NCBI GenBank assembly: GCA_902766305.1
Contig: CACXDE010000001.1
Coordinates: forward strand, 1-5,624
Direction: 5' to 3'
DNA: 5,624 nucleotides
Source: an uncultured Ruminococcus sp.
GTDB lineage: Bacteria > Bacillota > Clostridia > Oscillospirales > Acutalibacteraceae
Below the pieces are notes generated by a model that saw only the letters and a program-made list of their open reading frames with translations, had not been told where the DNA came from and did no database searches. Below, piece after piece: positions 1 to 5,624 of the stretch. Each line of letters begins with the position of its first letter. The first letter of the stretch is position 1. Position numbers and translations under genes: made by a program.

Positions 1-1
1 C

Positions 2-403
2 AAAAAGATATCCTCTCCAGACAGAACACCGTCGTTTATTTCCGGCTGGCAGCTGCTTTTTGGAGGTGCAGGGCTTATAGTGTGCGGAGTTTTGTCAGGC
101 GGAAGGCTGTATACGGATAATGTATCCGGTTGGCTGCTTTTGCTTTATCTTGCTGCAATGGCAGGGGCTGCATTTATGATATGGACCGGTCTGCTCAAAA
201 AGAATCCGGTCAGCCGGGTGGCTGTATTCAATATGTTGATACCAATTTTTGGTACACTTTGGTCTGGTCTGTTTTTGAACGAGACAATATTTACGGCTGC
301 AAATGTAACGGCTATTATTTTGGTTTGCTTTGGAATTTTGTTAGTGAATGTTTCTGCTTCTGATACAAAGAAAGCAAAACACTTGACAAATAAGTATAAT
401 TAA
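2..403 (+). CDS. EamA/DMT-family transporter, C-terminal part (5' end outside window)
   Basis: This frame is open from the window edge to TAA at 401-403 and gives 133 residues, the C-terminal half of an inner-membrane drug/metabolite-type transporter. About four hydrophobic segments are visible at fragment residues 14-30, 44-61, 73-92 and 96-117. The stretch KKNPVSRVAVFNMLIPIFG followed shortly by an LNE motif is the usual pattern of the second EamA repeat: a short polar loop, a helix with a central proline, then a conserved Glu before the last helix. Family members are about 290-300 residues with two EamA repeats, so roughly half is missing. A GTG at 80 could be called as a start, but the homology-like pattern continues upstream of it without a stop, so that start is rejected. 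The tail after the last helix is short and basic. Substrate cannot be inferred. It lies 12 bp before ispF, probably in the same transcript, though a functional link is not obvious. Confidence 0.82.
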   Translation, partial: KKISSPDRTPSFISGWQLLFGGAGLIVCGVLSGGRLYTDNVSGWLLLLYLAAMAGAAFMIWTGLLKKNPVSRVAVFNMLIPIFGTLWSGLFLNETIFTAANVTAIILVCFGILLVNVSASDTKKAKHLTNKYN

Positions 404-415
404 TGGGGTGATAAA

Positions 416-913
416 ATGTATTTCAGAGTGGGGCATGGCTATGATGTCCATAGATATACTGCTGGTAGGAAGCTTATCCTTGGAGGAGTGGATATTCCAT
501 TTGACAAGGGGCTTGAAGGTCATTCTGATGCTGATGTCGTTGTTCATGCGGTAATGGATTCTCTTTTGGGTGCAGCGGCGCTTGGAGATATCGGACTTCA
601 TTTTCCTGACAGCGATGAAAGGTACAGCGGTGCTGACAGCCTTAAGCTTCTTTCCCATGTAGCTGAGCTTATAAGAATGAAAGGATATGAAATAGTAAAT
701 ATTGATGCAACAATAATAGCGCAGGCACCGAAGCTAAGACCGTATATAGACACAATGAGGAAGAACATAGCTGCTGCTATGATCACTGATATCTCTGATG
801 TCAGCGTGAAGGCAACCACTGAAGAAAGACTTGGTTTTACCGGCCGTCTTGAAGGTGTGTCGGCACATTGTGTGTCATTAATTTCTAAGGAAGGAAAGGA
901 TAATAAATCATGA
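416..913 (+). CDS. ispF: 2-C-methyl-D-erythritol 2,4-cyclodiphosphate synthase
   Basis: IspF converts CDP-ME 2-phosphate to 2-C-methyl-D-erythritol 2,4-cyclodiphosphate with release of CMP, in the cytosolic MEP (non-mevalonate) route to isoprenoid precursors. The protein has 165 residues, close to the roughly 159 of the E. coli enzyme, and works as a trimer in this family. The N-terminal GHGYDVH signature gives zinc ligands Asp10 and His12, and the third ligand is His44 after the HSDAD segment at residues 36-40. The [11 protein letters not shown] motif is at residues 57-67 and the C-terminal [11 protein letters not shown] motif at 134-144; both are family hallmarks for substrate binding. No key residue is missing. 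The ATG at 416 is preceded by GGGGTG at 405-410, five bases upstream. The stop overlaps the next start (ATGA, 910-913), implying translational coupling to the regulator downstream. IspD, often adjacent or fused, is not in the window. Confidence 0.97.
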   Translation: MYFRVGHGYDVHRYTAGRKLILGGVDIPFDKGLEGHSDADVVVHAVMDSLLGAAALGDIGLHFPDSDERYSGADSLKLLSHVAELIRMKGYEIVNIDATIIAQAPKLRPYIDTMRKNIAAAMITDISDVSVKATTEERLGFTGRLEGVSAHCVSLISKEGKDNKS

Positions 914-2640
914 CAGAACAGTCACCTATCATTAACAGCATCAGAAGACGTGTACTTGTTGTAGATGATGAATTTATCAACCGTGAAATACTGGGACATA
1001 TAGTAAGTCAGAATTATGACGTGTTATACGCTGAAAATGGTGCGCAGGCATTTGAGATGATAAAAAGCAATAAGGATATTTTATCTCTTATACTTCTTGA
1101 CCTTCTTATGCCGGAAATGGACGGATATGAGCTTTTGTCTTTGATACAGTCTGATGAAGAATTAAGGCGCATTCCTGTAATAGTACTTACGTCAGAAAAA
1201 AATGCCGAAGTAAAATGTCTGCAAATGGGTGCAGTGGATTTTATTCCTAAGCCCTACGATCTGCCTGATGTAATACTTGCAAGGGTCGGACGCTCTATCC
1301 AGCTTGCTGAGGACAGCAAGATCATAAAGGAAACTGAAAAGGATCCTGTATCAGGTCTTTATACAAAGCGTTATTTCTATCGTTACTGTGATATACACAA
1401 CATATATTTTCCTGACAGTTCAATGGATGCTATTGTAATGAATGTCAACCGTTTCCACCTGATAAATGAAATAAACGGCAGAAATTACGGAGATGAGGTA
1501 CTTGGCATTTTAGGCAGGAAGATAGTCAAAAATCTGCAAGGTAAAAATGGTATTGCTTGCCGGAGTGATGCGGATACTTTTTACATATATATTGATCACC
1601 AGTCAGATTATGATGGATTTATAAGTGACATTGCAAATGCAGTTATCGAAAAAACAGGCAATACCAATTTTAGCTTGCGTATGGGTGTATATTCTGAATC
1701 AGAAAAGAAATTTACTGTAGAAAGTATGTTTGACAAGGCTTTCCATGCGTGTTCAGTTCAGAAGAATGCTTCCGGTGGTTATTACAGTAATTCTGTCGTA
1801 TTTTATGATAACGCTATGCACGAAAAGGAAGTGTTCTCTGAAAGACTTATTTCGGACATGGATATGGCGATAAAGGAGAAACAATTCAAGGTTTTCTATC
1901 AGCCAAAGTATAACATAAAGGGTGACAGACCTGTTCTTGCAAGTGCAGAAGCGCTTATCCGTTGGATTCATCCTGAGTTAGGTTTTATCAGTCCCGGAGT
2001 CTTCATACCGCTTTTTGAAGAAAACGGGCTTATACATAAGCTTGACAGATATGTATGGCATGAGGCTGCACGTCAGATACGTGAATGGAAAAATAAATAT
2101 CATCATTCTTTGCCTGTATCCGTTAATGTGTCCAGAGTAGATATACTTGATCCGGGCTTGGAAGGTGAATTGGCAGATATTATTAATGAATTTGATCTTG
2201 AAACCGGTGAATGCCTTCTTGAAATAACAGAATCAGCATATACAAATAATTCCAGCCAGATCATCAGTACGGTAAATAATCTCAGAAATATGGGCTTCCG
2301 TGTGGAAATGGATGACTTTGGTTCAGGCTATTCATCACTTAATATGCTTGCATCATTGCCGATAGATGCGTTGAAGCTTGATAGGGGCTTTATCAGAAAT
2401 ATTACAAAAAGTGAAAAGAACAGCCGTATGGTTGAAATTATGATAAGCATTGCAGATTATCTTTCGGTGCCTGTTATTGCAGAGGGTGTTGAATACGAAG
2501 AGCAGTACAGGCTGCTTAAAGATCTTGGCTGTGATATAATACAGGGTTATTATTTTTCAAAGCCTGTTTGTGCTGAGGATTTTGCTTCTCTGATTGAAAA
2601 AGAACTGGATTTATCGGCTGCTGAACAGAAGAATACTTGA
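910..2640 (+). CDS. Response regulator, REC - degenerate GGDEF - EAL (probable c-di-GMP phosphodiesterase)
   Basis: This is a 576-residue cytosolic protein with no membrane segment. The receiver domain (about 14-130) has acidic pocket Asp19/Asp20, phosphoacceptor Asp64, Thr94 and Lys114-Pro115, so it should be phosphorylatable. The GGDEF domain (about 145-300) is degenerate. The signature reads DADTF at 220-224, the usual metal Asp of the DxD turn is Asn178, and the inhibitory RxxD site is GKNG at 211-214. Asn186 and Asp195, equivalent to nucleotide-binding positions, are kept, so GTP could still bind. The EAL domain (about 315-565) looks complete: Glu347 in EAL, Asn406, Glu438, Asp468-Asp469 in the [10 protein letters not shown] loop, Lys489, Glu525 and Gln545, with spacing that fits known active EAL enzymes. 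I infer hydrolysis of c-di-GMP to pGpG, gated by receiver phosphorylation. The start overlaps the ispF stop; AAAGGA at 895-900 is a reasonable RBS. The HPt protein downstream is a likely partner. Confidence 0.93.
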   Translation: MTEQSPIINSIRRRVLVVDDEFINREILGHIVSQNYDVLYAENGAQAFEMIKSNKDILSLILLDLLMPEMDGYELLSLIQSDEELRRIPVIVLTSEKNAEVKCLQMGAVDFIPKPYDLPDVILARVGRSIQLAEDSKIIKETEKDPVSGLYTKRYFYRYCDIHNIYFPDSSMDAIVMNVNRFHLINEINGRNYGDEVLGILGRKIVKNLQGKNGIACRSDADTFYIYIDHQSDYDGFISDIANAVIEKTGNTNFSLRMGVYSESEKKFTVESMFDKAFHACSVQKNASGGYYSNSVVFYDNAMHEKEVFSERLISDMDMAIKEKQFKVFYQPKYNIKGDRPVLASAEALIRWIHPELGFISPGVFIPLFEENGLIHKLDRYVWHEAARQIREWKNKYHHSLPVSVNVSRVDILDPGLEGELADIINEFDLETGECLLEITESAYTNNSSQIISTVNNLRNMGFRVEMDDFGSGYSSLNMLASLPIDALKLDRGFIRNITKSEKNSRMVEIMISIADYLSVPVIAEGVEYEEQYRLLKDLGCDIIQGYYFSKPVCAEDFASLIEKELDLSAAEQKNT

Positions 2641-2674
2641 AAAAAGTGCATAAAGAAAATATGGAGGTGCTAAT

Positions 2675-3016
2675 ATGCTTACAGTTGAGAAATTAAAAAG
2701 CTTCGGAGCAAATACAGATGAGGGAATCGCCCGCTGTATGGGAAATGAAGGCTTTTACCTTATGCTTGTTCCGAAGGTAATTGATGATAAGAGACTTGGG
2801 GAGCTTGAAAGCGGAATTGCTGAAAAGGACTATAAAAAGGCTTTTGAAGCTGCCCATGCACTAAAGGGAATGTTTGCTAATCTTTCCCTTGATCCGCTTA
2901 CAAAGCCTGTTTCAGAAATGACAGAGCTTCTCAGAAATGGTGTTGACACAGACTATTCCGGACTTCTTAAGGAAGCAAAGGATAAAATGGGAGAGCTGAG
3001 GTCTCTTAACAGCTAA
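2675..3016 (+). CDS. Stand-alone HPt (histidine phosphotransfer) protein
   Basis: A 113-residue soluble protein with the HPt core motif AHALKGMFANL at residues 60-70. His61 is the predicted phosphorylated residue, followed by the LKG turn that is standard for the family. The preceding segment (about 41-60, acidic and helical) and the following helix (about 72-88) fit the four-helix bundle of HPt domains, and about 110 residues is a normal length for a free-standing one. It has no kinase, receiver or membrane region. In multistep phosphorelays such proteins carry phosphate between receiver domains. Here the gene sits 34 bp after a receiver-containing EAL protein, so Asp64 of that protein is the obvious candidate partner; that pairing is inference. 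GGAGG at 2663-2667, seven bases before the ATG, is the strongest Shine-Dalgarno in the window and may give it higher expression than its neighbours. No histidine kinase is present nearby. Confidence 0.9.
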   Translation: MLTVEKLKSFGANTDEGIARCMGNEGFYLMLVPKVIDDKRLGELESGIAEKDYKKAFEAAHALKGMFANLSLDPLTKPVSEMTELLRNGVDTDYSGLLKEAKDKMGELRSLNS

Positions 3017-3023
3017 AGAGGTG
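3015..3023 (+). promoter_or_regulatory. Ribosome binding site supporting a TTG start
   Basis: AAAGAGGTG overlaps the TAA stop of the HPt gene (3014-3016) and sits seven bases before TTG at 3031. This spacing supports TTG as the true start of the ATPase, because there is no in-frame ATG nearby and the ABC N-terminal strand begins immediately. Confidence 0.75.
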
Positions 3024-3030
3024 TTTTAGT

Positions 3031-3747
3031 TTGCTGAATGTATCACATCTTACAAAAAAATATCATCGTTTTGTGGCAAACGATAACCTGAGCTTTATTG
3101 TAAACAACGGAGAAACAGCTGTTCTTGCTGGTCCGAACGGTGCGGGAAAATCAACAGCTATAAAATGTATAGCCGGATTACTTCGGTTTGACGGCGATAT
3201 TGAAGTATGCGGTCATAATAATAAAAGCATTGAAGCGAAAAAAATACTCGGATATGTTCCTGAGATTCCGGCGCCCTTTGAACTTCTTACGGTGTGGGAA
3301 CATATGGAATTTATTGCCAGAGCATATAATCTCAGCGGCTGGGAAAACCGTGCTGAAGAACTGATGGCAAGACTGGAGCTTACAGATAAGCGTGATAAGC
3401 TTGGCAAGGAGCTGTCCAAGGGTATGCAGCAGAAAATCAGTATATGCTGCGCGCTGCTTATAGAGCCTGAGGTTGTACTTTTTGATGAGCCTTTGGTTGG
3501 TCTTGATCCCCATGCAATAAAAGAGCTTAAAGCAATGCTTTCAGAAATGAAGGAAAAAGGAACTACAATAATAATTTCTACCCATATGCTCGAAAGTGTT
3601 GAGGATATATGGGATAAGGTATTCATAATGATGAACGGCAGGATCGAAGCGGAAAGAACAAGAAAATTTGTTGAGGAAAGCGGAGAAAACCTTGAAGAGC
3701 TGTTCTTCAATATTACAGAAAAAAAGCAGACAGGAGCTGATAAGTAG
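3031..3747 (+). CDS. ABC transporter ATP-binding protein
   Basis: A 238-residue cytoplasmic ATPase subunit that should power the permease encoded next. All nucleotide-binding elements are visible: aromatic A-loop Tyr11, Walker A GPNGAGKST at 34-42, a Q-loop position occupied by Glu78 in YVPE, the signature LSKGMQQK at 128-135, Walker B VVLFDEP at 148-154 with catalytic Glu153, D-loop GLDP at 157-160 and switch His185. Glu in the Q-loop position is common in ABC-2/CcmA-like exporter ATPases and is not by itself a defect. The length is that of a single nucleotide-binding domain, so it should act as a homodimer on the membrane partner. The TTG start is supported by spacing from an RBS that overlaps the previous stop. 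The TAG stop shares its final G with the GTG start of the permease, so the two subunits are almost certainly translated together. Substrate is not predictable; the exporter direction is inferred from family resemblance. Confidence 0.95.
   Translation: MLNVSHLTKKYHRFVANDNLSFIVNNGETAVLAGPNGAGKSTAIKCIAGLLRFDGDIEVCGHNNKSIEAKKILGYVPEIPAPFELLTVWEHMEFIARAYNLSGWENRAEELMARLELTDKRDKLGKELSKGMQQKISICCALLIEPEVVLFDEPLVGLDPHAIKELKAMLSEMKEKGTTIIISTHMLESVEDIWDKVFIMMNGRIEAERTRKFVEESGENLEELFFNITEKKQTGADK
3732..3736 (+). promoter_or_regulatory. Ribosome binding site for a GTG start inside the upstream gene
   Basis: AGGAG lies in the last codons of the ATPase gene, ten bases before GTG at 3747. The spacing is a little long, so the one-base TAGTG stop/start overlap probably contributes by re-initiation. 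A TTG at 3765 is a less attractive alternative start. Confidence 0.55.
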
Positions 3748-5357
3748 TGGGTTCTATATTTTATTTGCTCCGAAAAACTGTAAAAAACGAAATAATTGAT
3801 ACTATCAGACATCCTCTTAAATTCCTGCTGTATGCCTTTGTAGCTCTCAGTATGCTGTATGGAGCAATAAGAGGATATACGGCAGGCGATGATCTTGGGA
3901 ACTCCGAAATATTCAGCGACCCCCGTCTTCTTTCCGGCGCTTATCTTGCGGTGCTTTTTTTCATAAGCATACCTATAATGCTGAAAGGTCTTAGTTCAGG
4001 AACAAGCTTCTTTTCCCTGAGTGATGTGAATAATTTATTTGTTGCGCCTGTATCGACGAAAAGAATACTTGTTTATGGTATCGGACGCCAGCTTGCGTCA
4101 ATGCTTGTTCTTGTTGTTACTTTTGCAGCTTACGGCGGTATGATAATCAATATGTTCAGGGTAACAGTCCAGCAGACAGTGGTTCTTATACTGGGTATTG
4201 CCTTGATGCTTGTTATGGTTCAGCTTGTTACACTGATGATATTCTGTCTTGCAAGCAATCATCCTATCAGAGCAAGAGTAATGAAGTATATCATATACGC
4301 GATGATTTTTTCGACACTTGGCATAGTTATTGTTTACTCCTTTGTTAATGGAATCAGTGCGGAAAATATTTTTGCAGCTGTTTCACTTCCTGTGCTTGAA
4401 TACATTCCTTTTGTAGGCTGGATGCACGGTCTTGTGTTCGGGATAATGAATAATAATACTCTTAATATTATTGTATTTGGTATCCTTACCCTGCTTGCAG
4501 GAATTTCAGGAATTGTTGTTCTTAAGGTAACTGATCTTGATTTTTACGAGGATGTTTTATCTCAGGCAGAAAATTATCAGGAGTTCAAAGAAGCCGTCCG
4601 TGAAGGAAGATTCTCAGATAAGGTAATGATGGGTGATCGTGAGATAAAGCTGAGAAAAAGAGGAATAAATAAAGGAAAGGCTGCTTCATCAATCTTTTAT
4701 AAGCACCTGCTTGAAGGCAGCAGAAGATCAAGGTTTATGTTCTTTAATATAAATACCTTTGTTCTTCTTTTCGTAGCTTTTGTAATAGGTTTTGGCATTA
4801 AACAGGCAAAGCCGGATATAGAGCCTACAATTATTTATCTTGCGGCAATGATAATTCTTGTGTATGTTCAGTTCTTTTTCAGTGCTTCCGGTGATTGGGT
4901 GAAGGAGCTGACAAAGCCGTACATATATCTTATTCCTGACGGCGCGGTGAAAAAGCTTATAATGGCTGCGGCAACTGGTATTATAAAGCCTTTTACAGAC
5001 GGTGCGATCACATTTATTTTGTTGTCTTTTTTAGCCGGCGGACATCCTGTTGATGTAATAACTGCTATACTGACTTACGGAAGCTTCGGTACGATTTATA
5101 TTGCGGCAAATATATTGGCGCAAAGGCTTGTAGGAATAGACAGCACCGGCGGTATTTTCATAACATTTTATATGTCAATGATAGTGCTGACGCTTATTCC
5201 GGGGGTTGTGCTCGGGCTTGTTGCATTATCAACCTTGTCAGCTGATTATGGTTATATAGCTACAACTTTACTTGGCGTTCCGCTGTTTGTATGGAATATG
5301 GCAGTTTCAGCCGGTATCTTTATTGCATGCCGGAATCTTCTTAATAATACAGAATAA
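3747..5357 (+). CDS. ABC transporter permease, putative ABC exporter family
   Basis: A 536-residue polytopic membrane protein, the transmembrane partner of the ATPase it overlaps by one base. Hydrophobic segments appear at about 25-42, 62-80, 107-135, 143-169, 180-202, 221-259 (possibly two), 332-350, 360-380, 402-430, 435-455, 466-493 and 505-528, so about 12 helices in two halves. A charged, probably cytoplasmic segment at about 260-330 (rich in Lys, Arg and Glu) separates them. Motif-like stretches are the N-terminal TIRHPLKFLLYAF, DVNNLFVAPVSTKRIL around 93-108 and KELTKPYIYLIPDGAVKKL around 386-404. From memory these resemble the Pfam family named putative ABC exporter (PF16962), found mainly in Firmicutes; I could not run the search. 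Twelve helices in one chain suggest a fused pair of six-helix units sitting on an ATPase dimer. There is no signal peptide. The substrate is unknown; a peptide, lipid or drug is possible but not shown. Confidence 0.88.
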   Translation: MGSIFYLLRKTVKNEIIDTIRHPLKFLLYAFVALSMLYGAIRGYTAGDDLGNSEIFSDPRLLSGAYLAVLFFISIPIMLKGLSSGTSFFSLSDVNNLFVAPVSTKRILVYGIGRQLASMLVLVVTFAAYGGMIINMFRVTVQQTVVLILGIALMLVMVQLVTLMIFCLASNHPIRARVMKYIIYAMIFSTLGIVIVYSFVNGISAENIFAAVSLPVLEYIPFVGWMHGLVFGIMNNNTLNIIVFGILTLLAGISGIVVLKVTDLDFYEDVLSQAENYQEFKEAVREGRFSDKVMMGDREIKLRKRGINKGKAASSIFYKHLLEGSRRSRFMFFNINTFVLLFVAFVIGFGIKQAKPDIEPTIIYLAAMIILVYVQFFFSASGDWVKELTKPYIYLIPDGAVKKLIMAAATGIIKPFTDGAITFILLSFLAGGHPVDVITAILTYGSFGTIYIAANILAQRLVGIDSTGGIFITFYMSMIVLTLIPGVVLGLVALSTLSADYGYIATTLLGVPLFVWNMAVSAGIFIACRNLLNNTE

Positions 5358-5365
5358 AAAATGGG

Positions 5366-5382
5366 GCTGTCGCACTAACAGC
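5366..5382 (+). other. Weak hairpin just after the permease stop
   Basis: GCTGT at 5366-5370 pairs with ACAGC at 5378-5382 around a seven-base loop. There is no T tract after it, so it is unlikely to terminate on its own. It could merely be the remaining arm of a larger palindrome. Confidence 0.35.
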
Positions 5383-5387
5383 AGAGA

Positions 5388-5417
5388 AAAATTAAAAGTT
5401 TTGCTCAAGCCTTTTCA
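5388..5417 (+). repeat. Direct repeat, copy 1
   Basis: AAAATTAAAAGTTTT (5388-5402), two bases, then TCAAGCCTTTT (5405-5415) and CA. It matches the second copy at 5481-5512 apart from a small difference in the linker (GC here, CGG there) and one T fewer in the T run. What follows differs: here a CCGGCA/TGCCGG hairpin, there the AAGCCTTTT palindrome and GC-rich core. Confidence 0.85.
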
Positions 5418-5432
5418 CCGGCAAGCTGCCGG
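5418..5432. repeat. Palindrome (6-bp stem) following repeat copy 1
   Basis: CCGGCA (5418-5423) and TGCCGG (5427-5432) form a perfect stem around a three-base loop. It occupies the place that the right arm of the AAGCC palindrome takes in copy 2. There is no T tract. Confidence 0.65.
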
Positions 5433-5480
5433 ACGCTTATATTTCGACTTTGTGAATATCTCTGAAATTGCTGAGAAACC

Positions 5481-5512
5481 AAAATTAAAAGTTTTCGGTC
5501 AAGCCTTTTTCA
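5481..5512 (+). repeat. Direct repeat, copy 2
   Basis: AAAATTAAAAGTTTT (5481-5495), CGG, then TCAAGCCTTTTT (5499-5510) and CA. It is the second copy of the unit at 5388-5417, offset by about 93 bp. Its 3' part is also the left arm of the palindrome at 5501-5520. Confidence 0.85.
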
Positions 5513-5520
5513 AAAGGCTT
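5501..5520. repeat. Palindrome 1 of the array (9-bp arms)
   Basis: AAGCCTTTT (5501-5509) and AAAAGGCTT (5512-5520) are perfect reverse complements separated by TC. Sterically the RNA would form about eight pairs with a four-base loop. Confidence 0.85.
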
Positions 5521-5526
5521 GCGGGT

Positions 5527-5543
5527 CCAGGGCAGTGCCCTGG
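5527..5543. repeat. Palindrome 2 of the array (8-bp arms)
   Basis: CCAGGGCA (5527-5534) and TGCCCTGG (5536-5543) are perfect reverse complements with a single G between them. As RNA this gives about seven GC-rich pairs and a three-base loop. Six bases separate it from palindrome 1. Confidence 0.87.
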
Positions 5544-5560
5544 TCGCTGCGGAGCAGCGA
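5544..5560. repeat. Palindrome 3 of the array (7-bp arms)
   Basis: TCGCTGC (5544-5550) and GCAGCGA (5554-5560) pair perfectly around GGA. It starts on the base immediately after palindrome 2, so the two stems could stack coaxially. Confidence 0.87.
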
Positions 5561-5573
5561 AACAAGCGTGAGA

Positions 5574-5590
5574 ATCCCTCGGCAAGGGGT
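5574..5590. repeat. Imperfect palindrome 4 of the array
   Basis: ATCCCT (5574-5579) pairs with AGGGGT (5585-5590) including one G-U pair, around a five-base loop. It is weaker than the three before it but continues the hairpin series toward the terminal stem. Confidence 0.5.
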
Positions 5591-5593
5591 GAA

Positions 5594-5624
5594 TTTAAAA
5601 ACAGTCCGGTGGACTGTTTTTAAA
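5594..5624. terminator. Bidirectional intrinsic terminator at the window end
   Basis: A perfect 14-bp stem joins 5594-5607 to 5611-5624 around the loop GGT. The core is ACAGTCC/GGACTGT, flanked by A5 on the left (5597-5601) and T5 on the right (5617-5621), so both strands give a stem followed by U residues. On the + strand it would end the transcript of the upstream gene cluster after reading through the repeat array. It could equally stop a convergent transcript from beyond the window. The symmetry reaches exactly to the last base, so it may extend further. Confidence 0.8.

Larger units (their letters stand above)
5358..5624. repeat. Non-coding, palindrome-rich intergenic repeat region
   Basis: From the permease stop to the window end there is no credible gene. 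The stretch begins AT-rich with a weak hairpin, contains two copies of a direct repeat about 93 bp apart, then a GC-rich core (30 of 40 bases G/C at 5521-5560) made almost wholly of back-to-back palindromes, and ends in a terminator-like stem. The composition differs sharply from the coding region. It resembles multicopy intergenic repeats I remember from Ruminococcus and relatives; copy number here cannot be judged from one window. The element may continue past the window edge. Confidence 0.75.

Noticed and set aside
130..363. Alternative + strand open frame inside the transporter
   Set aside because: It is out of frame with the clear EamA pattern, has no RBS-supported start and shows no recognisable domain.
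383..400. TTGACA and TATAAT close together before ispF, resembling a sigma-70 promoter
   Set aside because: The two boxes are only 6 bp apart instead of about 17 and lie in the end of the transporter gene. No good partner sits at the right distance for either box, so it is not called a promoter.
80..403. A shorter 107-residue gene starting at GTG 80
   Set aside because: The frame is open to the window edge and the EamA-like sequence (including the GWQLLFGG segment) runs upstream of the GTG, so the gene is truncated by the window and does not start there.
341..819. Minus-strand open frames opposite ispF
   Set aside because: They mirror a highly conserved enzyme gene and have no domain or start signal of their own.
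3213..3812. A 199-codon minus-strand open frame opposite the ATPase
   Set aside because: It lies antisense to a full set of ABC motifs, its translation is Ser-rich low-complexity as expected from reverse reading, and no RBS or family resemblance is seen.
5366..5382. Intrinsic terminator directly after the permease
   Set aside because: The stem is only 5 bp and there is no T tract following it; the terminal stem at 5594-5624 is far better.
5388..5560. Possible CRISPR array because of repeated units
   Set aside because: There are only two copies with unequal flanking bodies, no regular spacer length and no cas genes in the window.

Overview
The window (5624 bp) looks like the chromosome of a low-to-moderate GC anaerobic Firmicute. 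It is most likely a Ruminococcus-like member of the Oscillospiraceae. That guess rests on AT-leaning codon use, the MEP-pathway gene ispF, clostridial-style regulatory proteins and a 3' palindrome-rich repeat that resembles intergenic repeats I recall from Ruminococcus and relatives. No 16S or other taxonomic marker is present, so the assignment is inference.

All six genes read on the + strand and are tightly packed. Position 2-403 is the 3' part of an EamA/DMT-type membrane transporter whose start lies outside the window. After 12 bp comes ispF (416-913), the MEcPP synthase of isoprenoid synthesis. Its stop overlaps by ATGA the start of a 576-residue response regulator (910-2640). This protein has an intact receiver domain, a degenerate GGDEF domain and an EAL domain with every catalytic residue in place, so it is probably a c-di-GMP phosphodiesterase controlled by phosphorylation. 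After 34 bp comes a free-standing HPt phosphotransfer protein (2675-3016), a plausible phosphodonor or sink for that receiver. After 14 bp comes an ABC ATPase with a TTG start (3031-3747). It shares one base with the GTG start of a 536-residue polytopic permease (3747-5357) of the putative ABC exporter type.

No convincing promoter or terminator is visible between the genes, and the spacings (12, -4, 34, 14 and -1 bp) suggest co-transcription from a promoter upstream of the window. Functionally the block falls into three parts: an isoprenoid enzyme, a c-di-GMP phosphorelay pair (REC-GGDEF*-EAL plus HPt) and an exporter pair. No histidine kinase is present in the window, so the input to the relay is unknown.

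The last 267 bp (5358-5624) hold no credible gene. They contain two copies of a roughly 30-bp direct repeat, a run of consecutive perfect palindromes and, at the very end, a 14-bp stem with T tracts on both strands that looks like a bidirectional intrinsic terminator. I found no CRISPR array, tRNA, rRNA, transposase or recognisable defence system. The most unusual parts are the palindrome array and the phosphorelay/c-di-GMP pair embedded between a housekeeping gene and an exporter.
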